7,578 bases of DNA from an uncultured Clostridia bacterium (GCA_947304495.1 CAMZBG010000041.1:1-7578); one strand, 5' to 3'; positions 1 through 6,271 are shown, counted from the stretch's first letter. Notes: generated by a model not told the origin, from the sequence alone. Made by a program: numbers and translations.

Positions 1-10
1 TTTAGCTTCT

Positions 11-952
11 TTAATTTCCACGTCTATCTAACCTCGCAATCTCTTTATAATTCATTGGAAAACCTATTCTATCCAAAATCTTATCTATTCCAATAGTATT
101 AATTTTACCATCTAATATATCTATCTCATATGCTAATTCATTTATAAGCATCGTAAAATCTTCTTCTCTTAATAGTTTTTTCAAAATAATTATCAATGAG
201 AACAAATCATCCTTACCATAAATATATTCTTCATCAATTTTAGGAATACCCAAAGCTGCATGAAACGGTGTATCATTAATTTTCTTTTGCATTTTATGAT
301 CATATAATATATCTTCATGAGCACATAGGTTTCTACAATTTGCTAGTATAGGAAAATATGTTAACAAATCATCAATATCAACATCATATTCATCTGCAAT
401 CTCCTTTTTATCCTCATACTTTAAAACAGTATACAATTCACTAATCAGTCCAAAAGATAACACTTTAACAACTACCCAAAAAGGAATATAACCATAGTTT
501 TCTAAATAGTGTACTGTTGCGGAATGTTGCCCCCCATTAATTCTTATTTGTCTTTTAATCTTTTTTAATAAATCATTTACTTGCCTAGATCTATCCCCAG
601 ATCTATCAAAATTAGAAGGATTCAAATATGATTTTTCTTTAATACCATATTTTTTTGATATCTGATAAGCAAGAATACTCTTTAAGTTGTTTTCAACAAT
701 AAGTAAGTTTTTAAAAATAATATTTCTTATCTGTCTGTCAAAATTAAATAAAGCATATAATTCTCTAAAATCAGTACCTGGAATATACATTCTATCCTTA
801 GGAGACTTAAGAAAAACATGCCGGTAACCACTTATAAAAAAATAATTTTCTCTTAATAATACATCTTTAGTATAATTGTATTCGCTAATTGTTAAGCCTT
901 TACTTTTTAATATTTCAATTTGTTCGTCGATCGTTTTAAATGTCTTTATCAC
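11..952 (-). CDS. Abi_2 family (AbiD/AbiF-like) abortive infection protein with HEPN RNase motif
   Basis: The 313-residue protein has the layout of the Abi_2 (AbiD/AbiF) family: an amino-terminal IDEQIEILKSKGL segment, a central helix around FDRQIRNIIF (residues 71-80), the family block YIPFWVV (155-161) followed by LSFGLISELY, and CRNLCAHE near residues 206-213. R207-N-L-C-A-H212 fits the R-x4-H signature of HEPN ribonucleases. Members of this family are known phage-defence or toxin proteins that cleave RNA; some AbiF proteins are held in check by a neighbouring non-coding RNA. The start is GTG at 952, preceded by AGGGTGAT at suitable spacing. A promoter lies at 978-986, so the gene is probably transcribed alone, divergently from the phospholipase-like gene. 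It ends with TAA at 13-11, close to the window edge, so its terminator is not visible. The length is full for the family and the HEPN motif is intact, so I expect activity. The RNA target cannot be inferred. Confidence 0.88.
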   Translation of the reverse strand: MIKTFKTIDEQIEILKSKGLTISEYNYTKDVLLRENYFFISGYRHVFLKSPKDRMYIPGTDFRELYALFNFDRQIRNIIFKNLLIVENNLKSILAYQISKKYGIKEKSYLNPSNFDRSGDRSRQVNDLLKKIKRQIRINGGQHSATVHYLENYGYIPFWVVVKVLSFGLISELYTVLKYEDKKEIADEYDVDIDDLLTYFPILANCRNLCAHEDILYDHKMQKKINDTPFHAALGIPKIDEEYIYGKDDLFSLIIILKKLLREEDFTMLINELAYEIDILDGKINTIGIDKILDRIGFPMNYKEIARLDRRGN

Positions 953-977
953 AACTGCATCACCCTAAATATATACC

Positions 978-986
978 ATTATAACA
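978..986 (-). promoter_or_regulatory. Extended -10 promoter of the Abi-family gene
   Basis: On the minus strand the sequence TG-T-TATAAT is a perfect extended -10 box (the TATAAT hexamer is at 983-978). The -35 position is weak (TTTAAA around 1006-1001 at 17-bp spacing), as is common when TGn is present. It lies 26 bases upstream of the GTG start, which gives a short leader carrying the AGGGTGAT ribosome binding site. Confidence 0.6.
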
Positions 987-1031
987 CATCTCCCATTTCA
1001 TTTAAATAATATATTTATATTATGGCTATTA

Positions 1032-1040
1032 TGTTATAAT
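1032..1040 (+). promoter_or_regulatory. Extended -10 promoter of the phospholipase C-like gene
   Basis: TG-T-TATAAT is a perfect extended -10 box, with TATAAT at 1035-1040; no good -35 is visible. The AGGTGA ribosome binding site at 1053-1058 and the ATG at 1064 follow closely. This box and the Abi promoter are divergent and only about 45 bases apart, with the same nine-base core, so RNA polymerase or a repressor bound at one could affect the other. Confidence 0.6.
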
Positions 1041-1063
1041 AGTGTGAAAAGTAGGTGAAATAA

Positions 1064-2056
1064 ATGCCAGCACTAATAACTCACGACATATTTGCCAAAG
1101 AAGTATATGAAAGATTAGATGAAAACATTAAAAGAAAAATAAATCACGAAAAACTCATATATCAAACTTTTGCTCAAAGTCACGACTATTTATTCTATTA
1201 TAAATCTTTCAGCTTTAAACAAACCAAAAGAATTAATTATTTAGGCAAAATAGCTCACAGAAGAAAAACACAAGAATACTTTTTAAACATTATTAAAACA
1301 ATAAAAAAATATCATTTAGAAAACTATCAACCAGACATAGCTTACTTATTTGGCAGCATTACCCACTACGTATTAGATTCAACATGCCATCCATTAATTT
1401 TTTATAAAACCGGCATCTACAACCCTAAAGATAAGAGCACCTACAAATACAGAGGATTGCACTCTTTAATGGAAAGAAGCATTGATTCTTATTATTATAA
1501 AAAATATTATAAAAAGGATTTTAGCACATGTAATGTTTCTAAAGACATCATAATGAAACCAAAACTATCTATAGATTTAATCACTCTTATTAATATGGTA
1601 TATGAAGAAACATATCAGATTAAAAATGTAGGTTTATATTACAAAAGAGGAATTAAAAATGCCAAATCACTATATAGAGTATTTATTAATGATAAAAAAG
1701 GAAGAAAAGAAAAAATATATAAATGTATTGATAAAATATCACATAATAGATTCGGCTACTTACAATGTTATTCAACAAGTATACAATGTGAAAAAAAATA
1801 TTTAAACGAAGAACACAATGTATGGAATCATCCAAGTATAAAAGAAAAGACTTATACTTATTCATTTGATGATCTATTTAATCTGAGTATTAATAAGTGT
1901 ATAAAAATTATAAACGCCATATACGAAGTACTGTATAACAATAAGGATATTAATAGTTTAATAGAAATTATTCCTAATATTTCTTATGGTACCGGATTAT
2001 GTCTAGATAAAAATAAACCTAATAGTAATAGAAAAATGCAATATTTTGAATTTTAA
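1064..2056 (+). CDS. Zinc-dependent phospholipase C family protein, cytoplasmic form
   Basis: The 330-residue protein matches the zinc-dependent phospholipase C / S1-P1 nuclease-like all-helical family. Candidate metal ligands occur in the expected order: H7 (MPALITHD), D41 in QSHDY, H65 in IAHRR, H101 and D105 in GSITHYVLD, H109 in the following TCHP, and H133 with E137 in GLHSLMERS. This resembles the set of the clostridial alpha-toxin (H11, D56, H68, H126, D130, H136, H148, E152), with H-x3-D and H-x3-E spacings kept. There is no signal peptide, so unlike secreted toxins it probably acts inside the cell, on an unknown phosphodiester or phospholipid substrate. The carboxy-terminal third is Lys- and Asn-rich and carries no recognised lipid-binding domain. 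The ATG is set by AGGTGA five bases upstream. The first half uses noticeably more C-ending codons (CAC, GAC, TAC, GGC) than the second. It is the only plus-strand gene in the window. Confidence 0.8.
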   Translation: MPALITHDIFAKEVYERLDENIKRKINHEKLIYQTFAQSHDYLFYYKSFSFKQTKRINYLGKIAHRRKTQEYFLNIIKTIKKYHLENYQPDIAYLFGSITHYVLDSTCHPLIFYKTGIYNPKDKSTYKYRGLHSLMERSIDSYYYKKYYKKDFSTCNVSKDIIMKPKLSIDLITLINMVYEETYQIKNVGLYYKRGIKNAKSLYRVFINDKKGRKEKIYKCIDKISHNRFGYLQCYSTSIQCEKKYLNEEHNVWNHPSIKEKTYTYSFDDLFNLSINKCIKIINAIYEVLYNNKDINSLIEIIPNISYGTGLCLDKNKPNSNRKMQYFEF

Positions 2057-2076
2057 AAGGAAGCCTAGGCTTCCTT
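2057..2076. terminator. Bidirectional rho-independent terminator, perfect 20-bp palindrome
   Basis: A perfectly self-complementary 20-base sequence (ten-base half AAGGAAGCCT) lies between two convergent genes. It would fold as an eight-base-pair stem with a CTAG loop. The minus-strand transcript continues into TTTT-AAAATT, and the plus-strand transcript into TTATTTAATTC, so it can work both ways. The plus gene stops one base before it. The minus gene's last two codons and TAG stop (2065) lie inside it, so the stem is partly coding. Confidence 0.82.
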
Positions 2077-2781
2077 ATTTAATTCTTCTATAAAATTATC
2101 TCTTATATCCTTCTTCTCAATAGATAATATAACTTTATCAAACATCATATCATACTTTGAAAGATATTCTAAAACAGTGGAATATACCACTTTAACATCC
2201 TTTATATCTCCACCTAAACATATTACCAACGTTTTAACCATATTAACTCTAGCACATTCCATAACATTTATTATACTATCTCTAATCTTATCATAATAAA
2301 CATGCATTATATAATCTGCTAATACATTATACGATCTAGTAATTAAAACTTCATTCTTTTTTAATTTCTCTCCATCCATAATAGTTATTATCTTTTTACG
2401 TAATCTAATACCATTACAATAATAAATATCATGTAGCTTTCTTTCCTTATTATCACAAATATCATAAGAGGCAGGGATTACTAAAGCATCAACTACCATA
2501 GTAGTTACATCATCATCCCAGATAATTACTTTATCTTTGTATTCTTCAGCAACAGATGCCAAAGAAACTATATCATAACAATTTAATAGTTTTCTCCTTG
2601 CTAAAGAACTTTTCAGATATTGATTTTCTAAATCAATAATAGAATCATTCCATTTTAACGCCGACTTGTTGTCAAATTGTTTCTTCCAAAAGGTAACCTT
2701 TTCATCATATGAAACACATTTTTTAGATTCTATTTTATTGATTGCTTCCACCAATTTATCCATCAAGTTTTCTTTATTCAT
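2065..2781 (-). CDS. Diverged zinc-type macrodomain-like protein, probably without ADP-ribosyl-hydrolase activity
   Basis: With the start at ATG 2781 (GGTGATAGT upstream; the ATG at 2796 has no ribosome binding site) the protein has 238 residues. The order of segments follows zinc-type macrodomain proteins: an amino-terminal helical region with DLENQYLK (near 51-58), the strand VIIWDDDVTTMVVDALVIPA (86-104) matching the family's W-x-G-D-I-T...VDAIVNAA segment, GIRLRKKIITIMDGEKL (124-140) matching the QLREEC..M..G segment, then VLITRSYNVLADYIMHV (145-161), matching the AKIT.GYNLP.KYVIHTV strand. The Asn of the VNAAN loop is replaced (VIPAS), the zinc-binding C-x-x-H-x-C-like cluster is not recognisable although C109, H117 and C122 occur nearby, and the glycine-rich STGVFG-type phosphate loop is missing: strand VKTLVICLGGD runs straight into the last helices. 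I infer a pseudoenzyme or changed ligand. It follows the membrane-protein gene by 33 bases and is likely cotranscribed with it. Confidence 0.6.
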   Translation of the reverse strand: MNKENLMDKLVEAINKIESKKCVSYDEKVTFWKKQFDNKSALKWNDSIIDLENQYLKSSLARRKLLNCYDIVSLASVAEEYKDKVIIWDDDVTTMVVDALVIPASYDICDNKERKLHDIYYCNGIRLRKKIITIMDGEKLKKNEVLITRSYNVLADYIMHVYYDKIRDSIINVMECARVNMVKTLVICLGGDIKDVKVVYSTVLEYLSKYDMMFDKVILSIEKKDIRDNFIEELNKEA

Positions 2782-2814
2782 ACTATCACCAAACATTCTA
2801 GTAAAGACAAATTC

Positions 2815-3702
2815 TTATTGTATAACTACAGTTGTACCATTATACTTATAGTTTCCATCTTCCCCCATTACAAAAGTATGAGCAAAAACTAAATTATCAG
2901 CACTTTTTAATTCATAATAATAAATATTACTATCAGAAGAATGAAGATAATAATTATCATAACCATCATTAGGATTAACTACACTACTTCTAGTATCTTC
3001 CAAATATCCTTTATCATAAATAACAATTGTGTTATCTTTTTTTATAACTTTCAATATTTCAAATTTACTATTTAAACTTCCTGTTATATTATTGCTATTA
3101 ACAGCATTACCACAATTATATACCCCATCTATTAATATACATGTTTTAGTTGCACTTGGATTAAATGGCCCCGATACATCTATTGAATCATTATTAAACA
3201 ATTTATTATAAGTAGAAACCATTAAATCACTAGCTATTTTATTAATAGTACAGATATTTCCATAGCTAGATGTACCGGCACTAGATACTATAACATCAAG
3301 CCCAAAATTATCTCTACAAGTTAATGATCCATAATATACTGGCTGTAACACTTCTGATTCAGCCAAATTATTATTAATAATATACTTATAAGTAACTCTC
3401 AATTTATCTTCATTACTAAATGTATCTAAATTAACGCCAAGAGAACTATAAAAAACATTATCCTTTGACAAATAATTATATAATTGAATAATTGTATCTG
3501 TATAATTAGAATCCTTTGTAATATCCTCTTCTGCTGGTTTTTCAACCTCAACAACTTCTTCTTCGCTTTTATTATCAAACTTTATACCTAATGTCTTGGA
3601 AGTACCAAAGGCTCCACCAACGATACCAATAATAAAAAACAATAGGAAAAAGAATACATACTTTCTCTTGCTAGTTGTCTTTTTAACAACCTTCTTCTCC
3701 AT
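2815..3702 (-). CDS. Single-pass membrane protein with extracytoplasmic domain, function unknown
   Basis: I do not recognise a named family for this 295-residue protein. A short Lys/Arg-rich cytoplasmic amino terminus is followed by one hydrophobic segment, about residues 15-33 (YVFFFLLFFIIGIVGGAFG), then an acidic linker (EEEVVEVEKPAEED, about 47-60) and a Ser/Asn/Tyr-rich domain to the end. The positive-inside charge pattern predicts an amino-in topology with about 250 residues outside, as in many Firmicute surface proteins. There is no lipobox or sortase motif. Four Cys at 129, 151, 188 and 197 are all in the outer domain, so disulphides are possible. The start is ATG 3702 with GGAGTGAT seven bases upstream, behind a strong promoter. 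It is first in a two-gene unit with the macrodomain-like gene; the partnership is positional only. Confidence 0.75.
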   Translation of the reverse strand: MEKKVVKKTTSKRKYVFFFLLFFIIGIVGGAFGTSKTLGIKFDNKSEEEVVEVEKPAEEDITKDSNYTDTIIQLYNYLSKDNVFYSSLGVNLDTFSNEDKLRVTYKYIINNNLAESEVLQPVYYGSLTCRDNFGLDVIVSSAGTSSYGNICTINKIASDLMVSTYNKLFNNDSIDVSGPFNPSATKTCILIDGVYNCGNAVNSNNITGSLNSKFEILKVIKKDNTIVIYDKGYLEDTRSSVVNPNDGYDNYYLHSSDSNIYYYELKSADNLVFAHTFVMGEDGNYKYNGTTVVIQ

Positions 3703-3728
3703 AACAAATCACTCCAGTATCTTAATTA

Positions 3729-3757
3729 ATTATAAAGAATTATCCAAAATATATCAA
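3729..3757 (-). promoter_or_regulatory. Sigma-A-type promoter of the membrane protein / macrodomain-like unit
   Basis: On the minus strand TTGATA (3757-3752) and TATAAT (3734-3729) are separated by exactly 17 bases, close to the vegetative consensus TTGACA-N17-TATAAT. The -10 box ends 26 bases before the ATG at 3702. This is one of the two strongest promoter matches in the window. Confidence 0.72.
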
Positions 3758-3780
3758 TACTATTAGCCATTTATTTAATT

Positions 3781-3806
3781 AAAAAAAGGAGATTTTACAC
3801 CCCTTT
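3781..3806 (-). terminator. Rho-independent terminator after the ART-like gene
   Basis: On the minus strand AAAGGGG (3806-3800) pairs with CTCCTTT (3791-3785) with one G-T wobble around an eight-base loop, and the stem runs into a seven-T tract (3787-3781). It begins 11 bases after the stop codon of the upstream gene, and separates that transcript from the membrane-protein promoter at 3757. Confidence 0.65.
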
Positions 3807-3817
3807 CTTTTCTTGTA

Positions 3818-4267
3818 TCACATTTTTATCAAAGGACAATATTCGTCCAAACTTTTCCATAATAATCGACTTTCTTTAATTAAATCAATGCTTCTTAAAT
3901 AACTCAATGGCAAGTCTCCCTTTTTACTATGCACTATTCTTAAATAAGAAACCTCGTCTTTTCCAACTTTATCTAATAAATAACCTTCTTCTCCCCTAGA
4001 ACTCCATTCTTTTCTTTCCTTTATATCAAATCTCAAAACCTCTAATTCATAAGGATCCTTATTCCCATATAATAGTTTCATCCATTCCGGAATACATTTA
4101 AAATCATCAGTAAAATAGATAGCTTTCAAACTATCCCCAACATATTTGCTTCTCTCCCCACATAACGGCTTTAACCCGTCTTGACATATATCCTTCATAG
4201 CAAACGTGTTAGTAATATGATAAACAGGATGTGATACAGTAACAATACATTCCCTCGTTACCTCCAT
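3818..4267 (-). CDS. Small protein resembling ADP-ribosyltransferase (ART/Tpt1)-fold proteins
   Basis: This 149-residue protein has no signal peptide or membrane segment. Residues 16-56 read VYHIT..FAMKDICQDGLKP..GERS...G....IYFTDDF, which resembles the amino-terminal half of ART-fold proteins such as KptA/Tpt1 and DarT-like families: a Y/H-H-x-T strand, a short helix with an I..xGL.P turn, then an I-Y-F/L-S/T strand. H17 and Y51 could correspond to the His and Tyr of an H-Y-E triad; E74, E76 or E104 are possible third residues, but I cannot assign one. A second strand LEVLRFDI (75-82) is also typical of 'Y-[L/I]-x-V-x-L-D' segments of that fold. The start is ATG 4267 with GGGGGT upstream; a GGAGGT just inside the gene leads only to an out-of-frame ATG. 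It has its own promoter and terminator. The family call is tentative; it may be simply a hypothetical protein. Confidence 0.45.
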   Translation of the reverse strand: MEVTRECIVTVSHPVYHITNTFAMKDICQDGLKPLCGERSKYVGDSLKAIYFTDDFKCIPEWMKLLYGNKDPYELEVLRFDIKERKEWSSRGEEGYLLDKVGKDEVSYLRIVHSKKGDLPLSYLRSIDLIKESRLLWKSLDEYCPLIKM

Positions 4268-4302
4268 AGCTATATACCCCCATCAAATATAAATTTCTTT
4301 GT

Positions 4303-4331
4303 ATTGTAACATCTATTACTAACAATCTCAA
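4303..4331 (-). promoter_or_regulatory. Promoter of the ART-like gene, overlapping the end of the HD-domain gene
   Basis: On the minus strand TTGAGA (4331-4326) and TACAAT (4308-4303) are 17 bases apart, and TG-T precedes the -10, giving an extended box. The -35 hexamer contains the TGA stop codon of the upstream HD-domain gene. The ART-like gene can therefore be transcribed separately, with read-through from the upstream operon also possible because no terminator is visible between them. Confidence 0.65.
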
Positions 4332-4957
4332 TTTTTGATATTTAAACATTCTTTCTGCTTTTTTATAAATTCTTTTTTATTCTTCAATAATAATCTAATA
4401 TCTACCAAGAACTTATCATAAATAGAATCTTTAAAATAGAACTTAGCATAACCATTAACCCCAAATTTATTATTTAAGGCATCATAAGCCCTATTAAACA
4501 ATTCTTCATCACTAGCATTAGGATCTTTCTTTTTTCCGTAATAATACGATCTTTTTAAACATTGCTCAATTGAAGAATTACGAGAAGCAGAAGAAAGGAT
4601 TTTTCCATAAATATTACGAGGATCTCTTTTATTATTAGCTCTCTGATCCTCAATCGCCTCTTTTATCACTTCTCTTTCCGCATCAGAAAAAAATATTTTC
4701 AAAAAATTATCTTTGTACATTATTTCTGCACTTATAAACTCATGTCCCTCTTCGTTATTATTCTTTCTTATATCATGAAAACATATTACAGTATATAATA
4801 TATCTTCATTCACTTTTAGATTATTCTCTTTTATAATATGCTGACTTCGTTCTAAAACATATTCTACCCTATCTCTTCCATCTCCTATATAATTATTATC
4901 ATAAAGCGGAATTATCTCTTCTTCTATATATTCTTTTAACTGTTTACTTACATTCAT
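4328..4957 (-). CDS. HD-domain superfamily protein with degenerate metal-binding site
   Basis: Taken from ATG 4957, the protein has 209 residues. A longer in-frame reading from ATG 5011 would overlap the ASCH gene by 47 bases, whereas AGTGAGAAG sits just before 4957, seven bases after the ASCH stop. It aligns along its length with a widespread HD hydrolase family whose usual features are KAH..DHV, AAYHD, R..HH, EDHRAS...PRSIYGR.V.EADR and GGYLKLW.PES. Matching pieces are YTVICFHDI (55-63), EAIEDQRAN (100-108), DPRNIYGKILSSASR (112-126) and NGYAKFYFKDS near 170. H61-D62 and H72 are kept. The two early His positions appear as D26 and R30 (GDGRDRV), the His of EDHR is Q105, and the Asp of ADR is S125. 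With most metal ligands replaced, phosphohydrolase activity is unlikely; a binding or regulatory role is inferred. It is last in the long minus-strand operon. Confidence 0.72.
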   Translation of the reverse strand: MNVSKQLKEYIEEEIIPLYDNNYIGDGRDRVEYVLERSQHIIKENNLKVNEDILYTVICFHDIRKNNNEEGHEFISAEIMYKDNFLKIFFSDAEREVIKEAIEDQRANNKRDPRNIYGKILSSASRNSSIEQCLKRSYYYGKKKDPNASDEELFNRAYDALNNKFGVNGYAKFYFKDSIYDKFLVDIRLLLKNKKEFIKKQKECLNIKN

Positions 4958-4964
4958 AAACTTC

Positions 4965-5363
4965 TCACTTTTCATCTTCATAATCATAATTCCACAAACC
5001 AAGTTTACCATTTATATAAATTGGTTTTATTTTTTTCACATTTTCTATTTTAAACCCATATCCTTCCCAATCATTCTTTTCTATAATGCCTTTATATACC
5101 AGAGGATTAGTAGGACCGACTCTTTTAACAAACTCTTCATCTACGTATTCTGTATCTGTAATCTGAGCCTTAGCAATAATACATCCCAAAGGATATTCAA
5201 AATTATATACTTTAAATCTCTCTAAAGCCTTTTTATCAACCGTCTTACCAGCATGTATTAAAATGTCCCCTCTATATTTTGTATTCCATGTTCTAAACTC
5301 GTATTTTTTTAACCCCTCTGCTATTAATGTTGCATAAGGCTGTTTAATTGTTATTACTTTCAT
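4965..5363 (-). CDS. ASCH-domain protein
   Basis: The 132-residue protein is almost entirely one ASCH domain, a PUA-like fold thought to bind RNA or modified nucleotides. Diagnostic blocks are MKVITIKQPYATLIAEGLKK (residues 1-20), YEFRTWNTKYRGDILIHAGK (21-40) with the conserved E22-x-R24-x-W26 and Y30-R31-G32, then PLGCIIAKAQI and the closing strand KLGLWNY. A few ASCH proteins (YqfB type) are known to hydrolyse N4-acetylcytidine; whether this one has an enzyme site cannot be told. The start is ATG 5363, preceded by GGTGAATTAGT. The DHH gene stops 20 bases upstream and the HD gene starts seven bases after this stop, so it is clearly operonic. The length is normal for single-domain members. 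Confidence 0.85.
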   Translation of the reverse strand: MKVITIKQPYATLIAEGLKKYEFRTWNTKYRGDILIHAGKTVDKKALERFKVYNFEYPLGCIIAKAQITDTEYVDEEFVKRVGPTNPLVYKGIIEKNDWEGYGFKIENVKKIKPIYINGKLGLWNYDYEDEK

Positions 5364-5383
5364 ACTAATTCACCATCCATTTA

Positions 5384-6271
5384 TCATTTCATAACCATTA
5401 TCTCTTTTCTTAGTTTAGCAGGTTTTAAAACAACAAAACCTTTCTTTTGTTCACCATTTAATAAGAGTATCATATCTTTTTCTATAGCATCATCAGAACA
5501 CATAATATAACTAATATTATCCTTTAAAGAAATAATATTTATTATCCAATTACTTCCCTTATTATTCATTATTTGTCTAATAATACTATGATTAAGATCA
5601 TTAATATCCCATATAGTTAATTGTCCAATAATCTTAGGAAGTTTATCATTTTCCTTTTGATATTTAATATCATTCACTATAGCTTCTTCAGTATTATTCA
5701 ATATGGCTTCTTGACTTTCTTTAAAATAAATATCAGCATAATCTATTTCTCCTGTTAATTCCTGTAATCTCTTATATGCTCTTATATCCCTATCACTAGT
5801 TATATCAGCTGTAAAATTAAGAGTATTATCTAATATAGCAGCCATTAGTAATAACGCAATTTTTTTATCCATCTTTTGAAACATATTATATTGCTCATAC
5901 TTTTCAACAATTATAGTTGCTACTGCACCTATACTTTCTATAATCGCCCTATCACCCAATTTACTATTCCAGTATTCTTCAAAACCTCTATGATGATCTA
6001 TCAATTCAACAATTTTTTCTTCCTTTACAAATCTTGGAAAATACTCCTTATTAGACAAATCTAGAACAATAAAAGTATCTTCTTCACTAACAGTATAGTC
6101 ATCCTTTATATAAGATGACTCTAATAAACTATTAGTTATACTGTAATTAAATAATGCATCAGTAACAAACATAGCTTCTTCACCACGCATCTTTAATAAC
6201 TCTCTATAAGCTATACAACTAGCATAACCATCTATATCCACATAACTATTACCAACTGTTAATACTAACAT
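5384..6271 (-). CDS. DHH-family phosphoesterase related to manganese pyrophosphatase/exopolyphosphatase
   Basis: The 295-residue protein follows the DHH/DHHA2 plan of family II pyrophosphatases. Motif I is GNSYVDID (7-14, D12 and D14), motif II VLDLSN (D71), motif III IDHH (D92-H93-H94), and motif IV AAILDNTLNF (D148) followed by TADITSDRD. The second half, ending in LKPAKLRKE, looks like a diverged DHHA2 lid. Compared with B. subtilis pyrophosphatase, the first metal-binding His (GH..PD.D) is Asn (N8); I believe related Firmicute proteins with GN/GK-S-Y-I-D-I-D exist, so this may be a subfamily trait rather than damage. Activity on pyrophosphate, oligonucleotides or another phosphoester is open. 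I chose ATG 6271 because AGAGGA lies six to seven bases before it, while it would abut the ATG at 6277. It lies 39 bases after the truncated isomerase gene and 20 bases before ASCH. Confidence 0.82.
   Translation of the reverse strand: MLVLTVGNSYVDIDGYASCIAYRELLKMRGEEAMFVTDALFNYSITNSLLESSYIKDDYTVSEEDTFIVLDLSNKEYFPRFVKEEKIVELIDHHRGFEEYWNSKLGDRAIIESIGAVATIIVEKYEQYNMFQKMDKKIALLLMAAILDNTLNFTADITSDRDIRAYKRLQELTGEIDYADIYFKESQEAILNNTEEAIVNDIKYQKENDKLPKIIGQLTIWDINDLNHSIIRQIMNNKGSNWIINIISLKDNISYIMCSDDAIEKDMILLLNGEQKKGFVVLKPAKLRKEIMVMK

Noticed and set aside
953..1063. AbiF-associated non-coding RNA upstream of the Abi gene
   Set aside because: The interval is short, extremely AT-rich, filled by two promoters, and I could not fold a convincing stem on the minus strand.
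2666..2851. Short plus-strand reading frame antisense to the macrodomain-like gene
   Set aside because: Low-complexity translation, no family resemblance, and the minus-strand frame clearly encodes the protein. The same applies to plus-strand frames at 3029-3211 and 5876-6064.
3720..3740. TTAATTAATTA palindrome upstream of the membrane protein gene as an operator
   Set aside because: Short AT-only palindromes are expected by chance at this base composition; the TATAAT overlap is explained by the promoter.
4958..5011. Longer start for the HD-domain gene at ATG 5011
   Set aside because: It would overlap the ASCH coding sequence by 47 bases, the extra residues match nothing in the family, and a ribosome binding site precedes ATG 4957.
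4965..5386. Mycoplasma-type code with TGA as Trp
   Set aside because: TGA ends several genes at the expected family lengths, one with an immediate in-frame TAA, and Trp is encoded by TGG.
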